Source: DATEPR01 sp036273855
Lineage (GTDB): Bacteria > Actinomycetota > Actinomycetes > Mycobacteriales > Pseudonocardiaceae
Direction: 5' to 3'
DNA: 64,000 bases
NCBI GenBank assembly: GCA_036273855.1
Contig: DASUGU010000119.1
Coordinates: 1 to 64,000, forward strand
Positions within the stretch are counted from its first letter, which is position 1. Each line of letters opens with the position of its first letter. Below, one piece after another: positions 34,639-44,072 of the stretch. The notes below the pieces were generated by a model, which had not been told where the DNA came from, did no database searches, and saw nothing but the letters and a program-made list of their open reading frames with translations. Position numbers and translations under genes: made by a program.

Positions 34639-36420
34639 GTGATGCGCACCCACGAGGCCGGAACACTGCGGGCCTCCCACGCCGGTCAGACCGTCACCCT
34701 CGCCGGGTGGGTGGCGCGCCGGCGCGATCACGGCGGTGTCATCTTCATCGACCTGCGCGACTCCACGGGCACGGCCCAGGTGGTGTTCCGCGAGGGCGAG
34801 ATGGAGCAGCGTGCGCACCGGCTGCGCGCCGAGTTCTGCATCCAGGTGGTCGGCGAGGTGGTGATCCGGCCGGAGGGCAACGAGAACCCGGAGATCCCCA
34901 CCGGTGCGGTCGAGGTGACCGTCACCGAGCTGAACGTGCTCAGCGAGGCGGCGCCGCTGCCGTTCCCGCTGGAGGAGCACATCGAGGTCGGCGAGGAGGC
35001 CCGCCTCAAGTACCGCTACCTCGACCTGCGCCGCACCGGCCCGGCCGCGGCACTGCGGCTGCGCAGCGACGCCAACCGCATCGCGCGGGACATCCTGCAC
35101 GACGAGCGGTTCGTCGAGATCGAGACGCCCACCATGACCCGGTCGACGCCCGAGGGCGCGCGGGACTTCCTGGTGCCGGCGCGGCTGCGCCCGGGCAACT
35201 GGTACGCGTTGCCGCAGTCGCCCCAGCTGTTCAAGCAACTCCTGATGGTGGCCGGGATGGAGCGGTACTACCAGATCGCCCGCTGCTACCGGGACGAGGA
35301 CTTCCGCGCCGACCGCCAGCCCGAGTTCACCCAGCTCGACATCGAGATGAGCTTCGTCGAGCAGGACGACGTGATCGCGCTCGCCGAGCGGATCGTCACC
35401 GCGCTGTGGCGTGACCTGGCCGGCCACGAGATCACCCTGCCGATTCCCCGGATGACCTACGCCGACGCGATGTCCCGCTACGGCACGGACAAGCCGGACC
35501 TGCGGCTGAAGCTGGAACTCACCGAGCTGACCGAGTACCTCGCCGAGACGCCGTTCCGCGTGTTCCAGGCGCCCTACGTGGGCAGCGTCGTCATGGCGGG
35601 CGGCGCCAGCCAGCCGCGCCGGACGCTGGACGCCTGGCAGGAGTGGGCGAAACAGCGTGGCGCCAAGGGTCTGGCCTACGTCCTGGTGGGCGAGGACGGC
35701 ACCCTGTCCGGCCCGGTCGCCAAGAACCTGTCCGACGCGGAACGGGACGGCCTGGCCAAGGCGGCCGGCGCCGAACCGGGCGACTGCGTGTTCTTCGCCG
35801 CGGGCGACCCGGACACCGCGCGTGGCGTGCTGGGTGCCGCCCGGCTGGAGATCGGCAGGCGGCTGGGCCTGATCGACGAGGACGCCTGGTCGTTCGTGTG
35901 GGTCGTGGACGCACCGCTGTTCACGCCGGCCGCCACGGCCGTGGCCAGCGGCGACGTCGCGGTGGGCGGTGGCCGCTGGACCGCGGTGCACCACGCGTTC
36001 ACCTCGCCCACCCCGGAGTGGGTCGACCGGTTCGAGTCCGACCCGGGCAGTGCTCTGGCCTACGCCTACGACATCGTCTGCAACGGCAACGAGATCGGCG
36101 GCGGCTCCATCCGTATCCACCGGGCCGACGTGCAGCAGCGGGTGTTCGAGGTGATGGGGCTGTCCGCGGCCGAGGCCCAGGAGAAGTTCGGCTTCCTGCT
36201 GGACGCCTTCAAGTTCGGCGCGCCGCCGCACGGCGGCATCGCGTTCGGCTGGGACCGCATGGTGATGTTGCTGGCCGGTCAGCAGTCGATCCGCGAGGTC
36301 ATCGCGTTCCCCAAGTCGGGCGGCGGTTACGACCCGCTGACCGGTGCACCCGCGGCGATCACGGCGGAGCAGCGCAAGGAGGCCGGCATCGACGCCAAGC
36401 CGGCCGCGCCGCAGAGCTGA
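34639..36420 (+). CDS. aspS: Aspartyl-tRNA synthetase
   Basis: 593 residues. GTG 34639 is preferred: GGAAAGG is 8 bases upstream and VMRTHEAGTLRA aligns with the usual ML-R-H-AG start. ATG 34642 is the alternative. N-terminal OB-fold anticodon domain (TLAGWVARRRDHGGVIFIDLRD), class II motif 2 (CYRDEDFRADRQPEFTQLDIEMSF), a bacterial GAD insertion, motif 3 (GIAFGWDRMVMLLAG). Charges tRNA-Asp, possibly also tRNA-Asn, since many actinobacteria use a non-discriminating enzyme with GatCAB (not decidable here). Confidence 0.95.
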   Translation: MMRTHEAGTLRASHAGQTVTLAGWVARRRDHGGVIFIDLRDSTGTAQVVFREGEMEQRAHRLRAEFCIQVVGEVVIRPEGNENPEIPTGAVEVTVTELNVLSEAAPLPFPLEEHIEVGEEARLKYRYLDLRRTGPAAALRLRSDANRIARDILHDERFVEIETPTMTRSTPEGARDFLVPARLRPGNWYALPQSPQLFKQLLMVAGMERYYQIARCYRDEDFRADRQPEFTQLDIEMSFVEQDDVIALAERIVTALWRDLAGHEITLPIPRMTYADAMSRYGTDKPDLRLKLELTELTEYLAETPFRVFQAPYVGSVVMAGGASQPRRTLDAWQEWAKQRGAKGLAYVLVGEDGTLSGPVAKNLSDAERDGLAKAAGAEPGDCVFFAAGDPDTARGVLGAARLEIGRRLGLIDEDAWSFVWVVDAPLFTPAATAVASGDVAVGGGRWTAVHHAFTSPTPEWVDRFESDPGSALAYAYDIVCNGNEIGGGSIRIHRADVQQRVFEVMGLSAAEAQEKFGFLLDAFKFGAPPHGGIAFGWDRMVMLLAGQQSIREVIAFPKSGGGYDPLTGAPAAITAEQRKEAGIDAKPAAPQS

Positions 36421-36446
36421 GCGAGCCGGTGCCCCTCCGTGCGGTG

Positions 36447-36472
36447 CCGGCCGTGCGGAGCGTCACGGCCGG
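36447..36472 (+). terminator. Likely aspS terminator hairpin
   Basis: CCGGCCGTG (36447-36455) pairs perfectly with CACGGCCGG (36464-36472) across an 8-base loop, 26 bases after the aspS stop. No U-run follows, as is usual in high-GC actinobacteria. Confidence 0.6.
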
Positions 36473-36644
36473 TCAGCGATCCGTTACCAAAGCGTGCCTC
36501 CCGGTCATCGGTGAACGGCACTACGGTCGCTTGCGTCTCACCCCGTGTGGGCGGCCGAAATCCGCTTCCAGCGGCGTTTTCTTAGCTGTCGCACGGAGTG
36601 GAACGGTGCCCGGTGCGGTCTGACCACGAGTAGGGTCGGAGGAG

Positions 36645-37847
36645 ATGAGTGTGGACACCACCACCGGCTCATCCGACGCCGCAGGGAGCGTCGAGTCGGC
36701 GGTGTCGGGGACGGTCGCGGCGGCTGAGCAAGTGCTCAGTCACCGCTTTGGCGCATCCATCCGACTCGCCGATCCGGAGGATCTGGGTGGCAGCGGCACC
36801 TCGACGGTGGTCCGCGTGCGGGTGGCGTCGACCCCGTTCTCACTGCCCAGAACCCTTGTGGTGAAGCGCTACGGCCCGGCCACGCCGGCCGCCCAGGGTG
36901 ACGCGTTCGTTCAGGAAGCAGTCAGCTACCAGCTGTTCACGGCCTTGTCGGCGGACGAGCGGATGTGTCCGGAGATGTTCGCCCACGACGGCGCCGAACG
37001 GCTGGTCGTGCTGGAGGACCTGGGCCGGGCCCCGACGTTGGCCGACAAGCTGGTCGGCGACGACCCGAGGGCCGCCGAGCGGGCACTGCTGTCCTGGTCG
37101 CGTTCGCTGGGCCGGATGCACGCCAGCACCGCGGGCCGGGAGGCCGATTTCGACGCGTTGTCGCGGCGGCTCGGGGTGTCGCGGGTGATCGACCCGCTGG
37201 CGTCCGCGGGGCACCAGGCGTTCGAGGAACTGCCCGAACTGCTCGCCGACGCGCTGGGTGTGGTCACCTCATCGGAGGCGCATCGGAGGGCCAGCGGCTC
37301 GTCGTGGCTGCTGGATTCGCGCAGCCACCGGGCGTTCAGCCCGTCCGACGCCTGCCCGGACAACAACGTGATCACCAGCAAGGGCGTCCGGTTCCTGGAC
37401 TTCGAGGGTGGCTGCTGGCGGGACGTGCTGCTGGACGCGGGCTACCTGCGGGTGCCGTTCCCGTCCTGCTGGTGCTCGTTCACGCTGCCGGCCGGCATGA
37501 CCGAGGCGATGGTGGCGGCGTGGCGGGCCGAGATCCGGGACGTGTGGCCCGATCTGGACGACGACGAGGTGCTGCTGCCCGGTCTGCTGGACGCGCAGCT
37601 GTTCTGGGTGTGGGTGTCCACGTGGTGGTTCCTGCCCCGCGCCGGCCAGGAGGACCGGCCGCTGACCGCGGAACCGTTGGCGCCCCGGCGCAGCGTGGCG
37701 CTGCGGTCGCGGTGGCTGCAACTGGCCAAGGACGCGGCCCGGGCCGGCGAGCAGGACGTGGTGGACCACGCGCAGCAGGTGGTGGCCGCCCTGGAGCGCC
37801 GGTTCGGCGTTCGGGAGGACCTGCCGGCGTATCCGGCGTTCCGCTGA
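36645..37847 (+). CDS. APH-like phosphotransferase family protein
   Basis: 400 residues from ATG 36645. Protein-kinase-like fold of the aminoglycoside phosphotransferase superfamily: TLVVKRYGP (ATP-lysine), a hinge-like LVVLEDLG, the catalytic loop FSPSDACPDNNVIT (Asp and Asn), and VRFLDFEGG in the place of the metal-binding DFG. Length suits the family. Substrate unknown; it may phosphorylate a small metabolite rather than a drug. It has its own gap upstream (220 bases) and a long gap downstream. Confidence 0.75.
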   Translation: MSVDTTTGSSDAAGSVESAVSGTVAAAEQVLSHRFGASIRLADPEDLGGSGTSTVVRVRVASTPFSLPRTLVVKRYGPATPAAQGDAFVQEAVSYQLFTALSADERMCPEMFAHDGAERLVVLEDLGRAPTLADKLVGDDPRAAERALLSWSRSLGRMHASTAGREADFDALSRRLGVSRVIDPLASAGHQAFEELPELLADALGVVTSSEAHRRASGSSWLLDSRSHRAFSPSDACPDNNVITSKGVRFLDFEGGCWRDVLLDAGYLRVPFPSCWCSFTLPAGMTEAMVAAWRAEIRDVWPDLDDDEVLLPGLLDAQLFWVWVSTWWFLPRAGQEDRPLTAEPLAPRRSVALRSRWLQLAKDAARAGEQDVVDHAQQVVAALERRFGVREDLPAYPAFR

Positions 37848-38820
37848 CCAGCTCCGTCTGTGATTTGGCCGTGATCTGACCGTATCGCGATGGGCCATCG
37901 GTCGTTTACCGTTGTTCCGCCGCCCTGCCTGTTTCGGTTCGCGGGCGTACTGGATTTCCCACATAGGTGTGAACTTCCCGGCTACCACCGGTGATCGATG
38001 TCCGATTGTTGATCGTTTCGACAGGAGTCGGCACTCGCCGCCCGGCTCGTCGGGCCGGCCGGCATCCTGGCTGGTGACCGGGCTGGCCGAGGCGCGTTAC
38101 CCCGGTTGGGTGGCCATTCGCCGAGTGGTCACGCGTCACCCCACCGTGTCTGTCCGGTGAACTTGAGTCGGGTGGCGTCGACTCGCTGTCGATCATCTGG
38201 CAGGACCGGAAAACCGCTGATGGCAACAGGTTCGCTGAGCCGCCGACCGGACGGTCCGGCGGCTGATCCGCCGGTCCGGCCAATCGAGACAGCGTGACCT
38301 TTCGCCGATTACACACTGCCGAGTGGCACACGATCGCGCGTTCGGCGGTTGCATCGTCCGATCGGTGCCGCGCAGAGCAACGTGCGGCCGATCTTCGATC
38401 AGGCGATATGCGTCATTCATCCGTTTCGCTGGGTGACCCGGAACGAAAGCGCAGGTGAACGAGGCCATCGCGGAAAGGCGTCCGGCACATCGCCGTGTTG
38501 TAGTGTCGAGATCTCGAAGTCCCCGTAATTCCGGTGGCCGAATACCCCGAACGACGTTGAATAGCGGCAACCGGGTCGAACCATGCCGTGGTGGGCACAA
38601 TTAACGCCTGCCACTTCCAGGTGAACCGAGAAACGATTTGCCACGCCCGACGACACCGGCAGCGAGGTGAACAACGGATGCGTCCTGCGCCCATTCACGC
38701 CCGAACACCGGGCGCGAACCGGCGGTCGACAGCTGACGGTTTGTGCCATTCCACAGGCCGCGGCACGTCCCGATCCCGCGGTCGAACCAGCACGCCGTGG
38801 GCGGGCGGCGAGGAGGTTGT
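37848..38820 (+). promoter_or_regulatory. 970-base leader/control region before the conservon
   Basis: No gene is supportable on either strand. It contains a GC-rich hairpin, CCGGCGG (38256-38262) and CCGCCGG (38268-38274) with a 5-base loop, and ends with GAGGAGG (38810-38816), the ribosome site for the GTG start at 38821. Such a long non-coding stretch before a signalling operon suggests complex control or a long 5' leader. That is inference. Confidence 0.4.
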
Positions 38821-41800
38821 GTGAGTACTCCCGTTTCACGGACGAAACAGGTGGGTGCCCGGCCGGGCCGCTGGCGTGACCTGCGGTTGCCGGTCAAGCT
38901 CGCGATGGTCTCGCTGGTGCCGATGGTGGTGATGCTGACCCTGGGTGTCGTGTTGATCCACGGTCAGCTCGCCAACGCCGGCCAGTACGCGCGGGCCAAC
39001 CGGATCACCCAACTGAGCGCGTCCGTGCGGGCCGTCGTGACCGGGTTGCAGGACGAGCGGAGCGCGGTCGCCGGTGGCGCCGTGGTTCCCGCGACCGACG
39101 CCCGGTCGAAGTCCATGCCCGGCATGCCCCCCGGCAAGGCGGCGGCCACCGGCACCGTCGCGCCGAACGGACCGGCCGCCGTCAGGCACCGGGTCGACCT
39201 GGCCGCGGCCGCGGCCAGGCAGGCCATCGACGCCGACTCGGCCGCGGGCGATCTGGACCCGGTCGCCGGCGCCGCGTGGTCGGCGGCCGACCACCAGCTC
39301 GGCGAGCTGCCGAGGCTGCGGAAGGCAAGCGCGGCCCCGAAACCGAACCGGTCGACCGAGGCAGCCGGCTACTCCGGCCTGATCGACGCGATGTTCGCGT
39401 TCGACCGGGTGCTCACCACCGACCTGGCCGACGCCCGGCTGACCCGCCAGGCACTGTCCATTTACGACCTGTTCGCCGCGCGCGAGGAGGTCCGCTACGA
39501 GCAGGCCGTCGTGCTCGCCGGCATCGGCAACCGCACGCTGTCGGTGTCCGACGTGACGGCGCTGCACGGGTCCGAGGCCAGGCTGGACAGCCGGATCAGC
39601 GACTTCCGCGCGGTGGCAAGCCAGGATGTCGCGCGGCAGTACGCGATCTCGGTCGATCCGGCGGCGATGAGCCGCCAGAACGAGCTGCTGGGCCAGGCCA
39701 TCGACCAGTCCGGCGGCATGACCGGACAGGTGATGCCCGGCATGGCGATCGGCATCCCGACCGGTACGTGGAACACCGCGAACAGCGCCGTCACCGCCGG
39801 GCTGGACCAGATCACCGGCCGGCTCGCGACGTCGCTGCAGGCCGACGCCGCCGCGCAGCGGTCCGGTGCCAGCGGCGCCGCGGCCACCGCCATCGTCGTG
39901 CTGGTCATCGCGCTGGCCGCCACGATCGCGCTGGTGGTGCTGATCGCCAGGCAGTTGGTGCTGTCCATCGCCGTGCTGCGGCGCAGCGCACGGGACGTCG
40001 CGTCCCGCCGGTTGCCCGACGCCGTGGAACGCATCCGGGCGGGCGAAACCGTTGCCGCGACGGTGGAACCGGTCGGCGTGCACACCGGCGACGAGGTCGG
40101 CCAGCTCGCCAGGGCGTTCGACGCCGTGCACGGCGAGGCGCTGCGGCTGGCCGTCGAGCAGGCGACCATGCGCGCCAACTACAGCGAGTTGTTCGTCAAC
40201 CTGTCCCGGCGCAGCCAGAGCCTGGTGCAACGGCAGTTGCGGCTGATCGAGCAACTGGAGCGGGACGAGGAGGACCCGGAGCAGCTCGCCGCGCTGTTCA
40301 AGCTGGACCACCTGGCCACCCGGATGCGGCGCAACAACGAGAACCTGATGGTGCTGTCCGGCGGGGAACTCGCCAGGAGCAACGGCCAGCAGGTCACGTT
40401 GGCCGACCTGTTGCGGGCGGCGGTGTCCGAGATCGAGCACTACGAGCGGATCGTGGTGCAGCCGCCGCCGGACACGCAGGTGGTCGGCTACGCGGCCGGC
40501 GACCTGGTGCGGCTGCTGGCCGAACTGCTGGACAACGCGACCGCGTTCTCCGCGCCGGACACCCCGGTGACGGTGGCGTCGCACCGCACCCGGCGCAAGG
40601 CCGTCGTGATCGACATCGTCGACCACGGCATCGGCATGGCCGACGACGAACTGGCCAGGGCCAACGAACAGCTCAGCCACCCCGCCGGGGTGGAGGGCCG
40701 GATCTCCCGGCGCATGGGCCTGTTCGTGATCAGCAGGCTGGCCGACCAGCACGGCGTCCGCGTCCGACTGCACGGTGGACAGGACATCCCCGGCCTGCGG
40801 GTCACCATCACCGTGCCGGCCGAACTGGTGATCGGCGAGGCCGAGCCGCTGCCGCCCGCACCCGGCGGGACGGACACCCCGCCCGGCGGCGGCTTCGGCG
40901 GTCCACTGCCCAAGCGGACGGCGGGTGCCACCAGCGGCCCGCACGGGCCGTGGCAGGCAACACTGAGCGGCACGCTGGACACCCGGCCCGCGATCGGCGA
41001 TCCGCTGACCGGTGCCATGACGGTGACCATCCCGAAGTTGCCGTCGGCGACGTCGTCCGGTGTCGGGCTGTTCGCTCCACTGTCCGATGAGGACGAACAG
41101 GGCGACGTCGCGGTGACCGAACAGGACGGCGGTGGGGAAGCCGTCGCGCCGGAGGTCACCCCGATCTTCGACACACTGTCGGCGTGGTTCGCCGACACCA
41201 CGCCCGCCGGTGACGTCGACGACGACACCGAGGGCGGGCCGAGCACCCCGGGTTGGGAGTTCGCCGCCGACGAGGGCTGGCAGGCGGTCGGCGCGGTCGT
41301 CGACGTCGAACCGGCCGAGTTCACCGTGTCCGGACTGCCCAAGCGGCAGCCGAAGGCGTTGCTGTTGCCCGGCAGCGTGCGGCTGGACGAGTCGGCGGAG
41401 CGGCCGGCTGACGTGCCCGCGGAACGCCTGCGGCACCGGCTGTCCGGCTTCCAGGACGGCGTCCGGCGGGCCAGGCACGCCGCACCGGCCGAGGACGACC
41501 CGGCGACGACCGTGTTCGCGCCGGACACGGAACAGACCGTCCGCGCGGCACCGGTCAGCCCACCGCCGACGACCGAGCAGGCCGCCGACCGCTGGGCGTC
41601 GCAGGCCGACGACGGCTGGCGGGCCGCCGAAGCCATGACGGGCCAGGACGACCCCGGCGAGTACACGCTCGCCGGCTTGCCCCGGCGGACGCCCAAGGAG
41701 CACCTCCTGCCCGGCAGCGTCGCGCCGGAGCGCCGGCCGCCCGCACCGGACCTGGACGCCGGTGTGCTGCGTGAGCGGTTGACCAGCTTCCAGCGGGGCG

Positions 41801-41865
41801 TCCGCGACGCACGCGGCGGCCAGCCCGCCGAACCGGCCCCCGCGGAGCACGGATTCCATTGGTAG
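38821..41865 (+). CDS. cvnA: Conservon sensor kinase (NIT-HAMP-HATPase, CvnA)
   Basis: 1,014 residues from GTG 38821 (GAGGAGG upstream). TM1 at about residues 21-45 (KLAMVSLVPMVVMLTLGVVLI), a nitrate/nitrite-sensing-type extracellular helical domain to about 350 (VVTGLQDERSAVA), TM2 near 360-385 (IVVLVIALAATIALVVLIA), HAMP, then LVQRQLRLIEQLE / FKLDHLATRMRRNNENLMVL and an HATPase (LLAELLDNATAFSAPDTPV, DHGIGM). The low-complexity tail has two copies of a 75-residue motif, GLPKR-PK-LLLPGSV ... LRHRLSGFQDGVRRAR (about 839 and 953). It passes membrane signals to the CvnB-CvnC-CvnD complex. Confidence 0.9.
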   Translation: MSTPVSRTKQVGARPGRWRDLRLPVKLAMVSLVPMVVMLTLGVVLIHGQLANAGQYARANRITQLSASVRAVVTGLQDERSAVAGGAVVPATDARSKSMPGMPPGKAAATGTVAPNGPAAVRHRVDLAAAAARQAIDADSAAGDLDPVAGAAWSAADHQLGELPRLRKASAAPKPNRSTEAAGYSGLIDAMFAFDRVLTTDLADARLTRQALSIYDLFAAREEVRYEQAVVLAGIGNRTLSVSDVTALHGSEARLDSRISDFRAVASQDVARQYAISVDPAAMSRQNELLGQAIDQSGGMTGQVMPGMAIGIPTGTWNTANSAVTAGLDQITGRLATSLQADAAAQRSGASGAAATAIVVLVIALAATIALVVLIARQLVLSIAVLRRSARDVASRRLPDAVERIRAGETVAATVEPVGVHTGDEVGQLARAFDAVHGEALRLAVEQATMRANYSELFVNLSRRSQSLVQRQLRLIEQLERDEEDPEQLAALFKLDHLATRMRRNNENLMVLSGGELARSNGQQVTLADLLRAAVSEIEHYERIVVQPPPDTQVVGYAAGDLVRLLAELLDNATAFSAPDTPVTVASHRTRRKAVVIDIVDHGIGMADDELARANEQLSHPAGVEGRISRRMGLFVISRLADQHGVRVRLHGGQDIPGLRVTITVPAELVIGEAEPLPPAPGGTDTPPGGGFGGPLPKRTAGATSGPHGPWQATLSGTLDTRPAIGDPLTGAMTVTIPKLPSATSSGVGLFAPLSDEDEQGDVAVTEQDGGGEAVAPEVTPIFDTLSAWFADTTPAGDVDDDTEGGPSTPGWEFAADEGWQAVGAVVDVEPAEFTVSGLPKRQPKALLLPGSVRLDESAERPADVPAERLRHRLSGFQDGVRRARHAAPAEDDPATTVFAPDTEQTVRAAPVSPPPTTEQAADRWASQADDGWRAAEAMTGQDDPGEYTLAGLPRRTPKEHLLPGSVAPERRPPAPDLDAGVLRERLTSFQRGVRDARGGQPAEPAPAEHGFHW

Positions 41866-41879
41866 AACTGGGAGAACGA

Positions 41880-42320
41880 ATGACGTCGAGTCAGACGCAG
41901 CAGGGCCGCTTCGGGTGGTTGGTCACCGACTTCACCGAGCGGGTGCCCGGTGTGGCGCACGCGATCGTGGTCTCCGCGGACGGACTGCTGCTGTCCGCGT
42001 CGGCCCGGCTGCCCGGCGACCGCGCCGACCAGTTGGCGGCCGTCGCCTCCGGCCTGACCAGCCTGACGCAGGGCGCCGCGCGGTGCTTCGAGGCGGGCGC
42101 GGTCCGGGAGACCGTGGTGGAGATGGAACGCGGGGTCATGTTGCTGATGTCGGTCAGCGACGGGTCCGCGCTGGCCGTCCTGGCGGCCCCCAACTGCGAC
42201 ATCGGTCAGGTCGCGTACGAGATGGCGCTGCTCGTGGAACGTGTCGGGCAGATGCTCACCCCGGAGCTTCGGGCGGAACTACAGGGCACGAGTCGGATGC
42301 TCCTGCGACAACCGGTGTGA
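41880..42320 (+). CDS. cvnB: Roadblock/LC7 protein (CvnB)
   Basis: 146 residues from ATG 41880, with GGGAGA upstream (start at 41859 less likely). Roadblock fold: FGWLVTDFTERVPGVAHAIVVSADGLLLSAS, LAAVASGLTSLTQGAARCFEAG, ETVVEMERGVMLLMSV. The MglB-like partner of the conservon GTPase, expected to regulate its nucleotide state on the membrane. Follows cvnA by 14 bases and precedes cvnC by 7. Confidence 0.92.
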   Translation: MTSSQTQQGRFGWLVTDFTERVPGVAHAIVVSADGLLLSASARLPGDRADQLAAVASGLTSLTQGAARCFEAGAVRETVVEMERGVMLLMSVSDGSALAVLAAPNCDIGQVAYEMALLVERVGQMLTPELRAELQGTSRMLLRQPV

Positions 42321-42327
42321 GGTGGGG

Positions 42328-42870
42328 ATGTCAGCTTACGAAGCGGACGACGAACGGACCGGCCGGCCGGCCGGCGGCGGGCTCGGTGCCCAGGCGCCGC
42401 CGGACGACGTCGGGCCGGTACCGGACGAACCGGTGTTCGTGACCGACTACGTCGACAGCGGTTTCGGCTCGATGGTCAGTGTCGGTGGGCCGGAACCCGA
42501 ACCCCGGCCCAGGATCGACGAACTCGTCGACGAGGCCGCGATGGTCCGTCCCTATGCGTGGACCAGAGGCAGAACCCGGGCGAACTACGACCTGAAACTG
42601 GAAACGCTGATCTCCGCCACGGAGTTGGCCGCCGACGAGAGCCGGCTGCGGCAGTTGGAGCATCGCGAGGTCGGCGCGCTGTGTCGCTATCCGCTGTCGG
42701 TGGCCGAGGTGGCGGCCAAGCTGTCCATTCCGCTCGGGGTCGCCAGGGTGATCCTGTCCGATATGGCCGAACTGGGACTGATCAGCATTCACCGGACATT
42801 CGCCGCCGACGACATCGCGGCGCATCTCGTGTTGATGGAAAGGGTGTTGAGTGGACTCCGTCGACTTTGA
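42328..42870 (+). CDS. cvnC: DUF742 protein (CvnC)
   Basis: 180 residues from ATG 42328, GAGGTGGGG upstream. An acidic, probably disordered N-terminus of 70 residues precedes the DUF742 winged-helix-like domain: MVRPYAWTRGRTRANYDLKLETLIS, HREVGALCRYPLSVAEVAAKLSIPLGVARVILSDMAELGLI. It sits between the roadblock and GTPase genes as in all conservons and overlaps cvnD by 20 bases. Longer N-terminal extension than most CvnC proteins. Confidence 0.92.
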   Translation: MSAYEADDERTGRPAGGGLGAQAPPDDVGPVPDEPVFVTDYVDSGFGSMVSVGGPEPEPRPRIDELVDEAAMVRPYAWTRGRTRANYDLKLETLISATELAADESRLRQLEHREVGALCRYPLSVAEVAAKLSIPLGVARVILSDMAELGLISIHRTFAADDIAAHLVLMERVLSGLRRL

Positions 42871-43465
42871 GAGGTCGAAGAAGACCCCGCTGGCGAGGAC
42901 GGCCACGTCGGCGAAGATCGTGGTGGCGGGCGGTTTCGGCGTCGGCAAGACCACGTTCGTCGGTTCGGTGTCGGAGATCACGCCACTGACCACCGAGGCG
43001 GTGATGACCGACGCCAGTACCGGCATTGACGACCTGCGTGCCACACCGGGCAAGGGCACCACCACGGTGGCGATGGACTTCGGCCGGGTGACGCTGGACT
43101 CGGAACTGATCCTGTACCTGTTCGGCACACCGGGCCAGCACCGCTTCTGGTTCATGTGGGACGACCTCGTCCGGGGTGCCATCGGCGCGGTCGTGCTGGT
43201 GGACACCAGGCGGCTCGCTGATTCCTTCGGCCCAGTGGACTACTTCGAAGAACGGGGCCTGCCCTACGTTGTTGGGATGAACTGCTTCGAAGGTGTCCCA
43301 CAGTATGCCGTCGAGGATGTAAGGGAAGCCATGGCCATACCTTCGGACGTGCCGATCCTGAAGTGCGACGCACGGAAGCGGGAATCAACCAAACAGGCGC
43401 TCATCACGATGGTGCAGCATGCGATGCAACGGTGGCATGCCCGGGACGTGGTCCGAGCATATTGA
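42851..43465 (+). CDS. cvnD: Conservon small GTPase (CvnD)
   Basis: 204 residues from GTG 42851, inside the end of cvnC. Ras-like GTPase of the MglA/Cvn type: P-loop VVAGGFGVGKTTFVGSVSEI, switch region GKGTTTVAMDFGRVTL, G3 LFGTPGQHRFWFMWDDLVRGA, G4 in VVGMNCFEG, G5 CDARKR. The output module of the conservon, working with CvnB and CvnC to relay the CvnA signal. Ends the four-gene operon; the IS5-type domain gene starts 106 bases later. Confidence 0.92.
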   Translation: MDSVDFERSKKTPLARTATSAKIVVAGGFGVGKTTFVGSVSEITPLTTEAVMTDASTGIDDLRATPGKGTTTVAMDFGRVTLDSELILYLFGTPGQHRFWFMWDDLVRGAIGAVVLVDTRRLADSFGPVDYFEERGLPYVVGMNCFEGVPQYAVEDVREAMAIPSDVPILKCDARKRESTKQALITMVQHAMQRWHARDVVRAY

Positions 43466-43571
43466 CGGCCGAAACGGCTCGGACGGCCTACCGGCTTTTG
43501 CACCATTGGCCGATTGACCGCCGGCTGGAATCCCTCTACAACAAAGAGGCATCCGGCTGGGAGGTGGCATT

Positions 43572-43970
43572 GTGGTGCACTCGGTTGACTTCGACGATCG
43601 GATTTCGCCGCTGTCCCGTCGGTTGGTGCCCGATGACATGTGGGTACTCGTCCAACCGCTCATGCCGACCCCGAAGGTTCGGCCACAGGGCGGCGGACGG
43701 ACCAGGGTCGGCGACCGCGCGGTGTTCGTGGCGGTGGTGTACGTGCTCACCAGTGGCTGCGCGTGGCGCCGGTTACCGGTGACGTTCGGCATCGCCGTAC
43801 CCACGGCGTACCGCAGGTTCGTGGAGTGGAACGGCGTGCGGCTGTGGGATCGGCTGTACGACTCGGTCCACGGCGCGACCAGCAACGGCAGTCATGCGGA
43901 CGACCATCTGGCGGACTGGGCCCGGGCGATCCGGGACGCGGCGGAGGCCAGGGCGGCGTTCGCGTCCTGA
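43572..43970 (+). CDS. Stand-alone IS5-type transposase N-terminal (DUF4096-like) domain behind the conservon
   Basis: 132 residues from GTG 43572 with GGGAGGTGG (43558-43566) upstream. It shares SRRLVPDDMWVLVQPLMP, RPQGGGRTRVGDR and WRRLPVTFGIAVPTAYRRFVEW with the gene at 7953-8333, including the place where both leave the transposase family. No catalytic half and no inverted repeats are nearby. A good ribosome site and normal high GC suggest a resident gene, perhaps a domesticated DNA-binding regulator read with the conservon. Alternatively it is an old transposase remnant. Confidence 0.65.
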   Translation: MVHSVDFDDRISPLSRRLVPDDMWVLVQPLMPTPKVRPQGGGRTRVGDRAVFVAVVYVLTSGCAWRRLPVTFGIAVPTAYRRFVEWNGVRLWDRLYDSVHGATSNGSHADDHLADWARAIRDAAEARAAFAS

Positions 43971-44072
43971 CCGACATCCGTGTCCTGTCACCAGGTCCGG
44001 CGTGACCAAGGCGACACGGGCACGGTCCGCGATGCGGCAGGTGGCGGCAGGCGCCGGTTCTAGGCTGGCGCC

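Noticed and set aside
38836..41859. A 1,007-codon minus-strand frame opposite cvnA
   Set aside because: Same shadow effect; cvnA is a strong match in the other strand.
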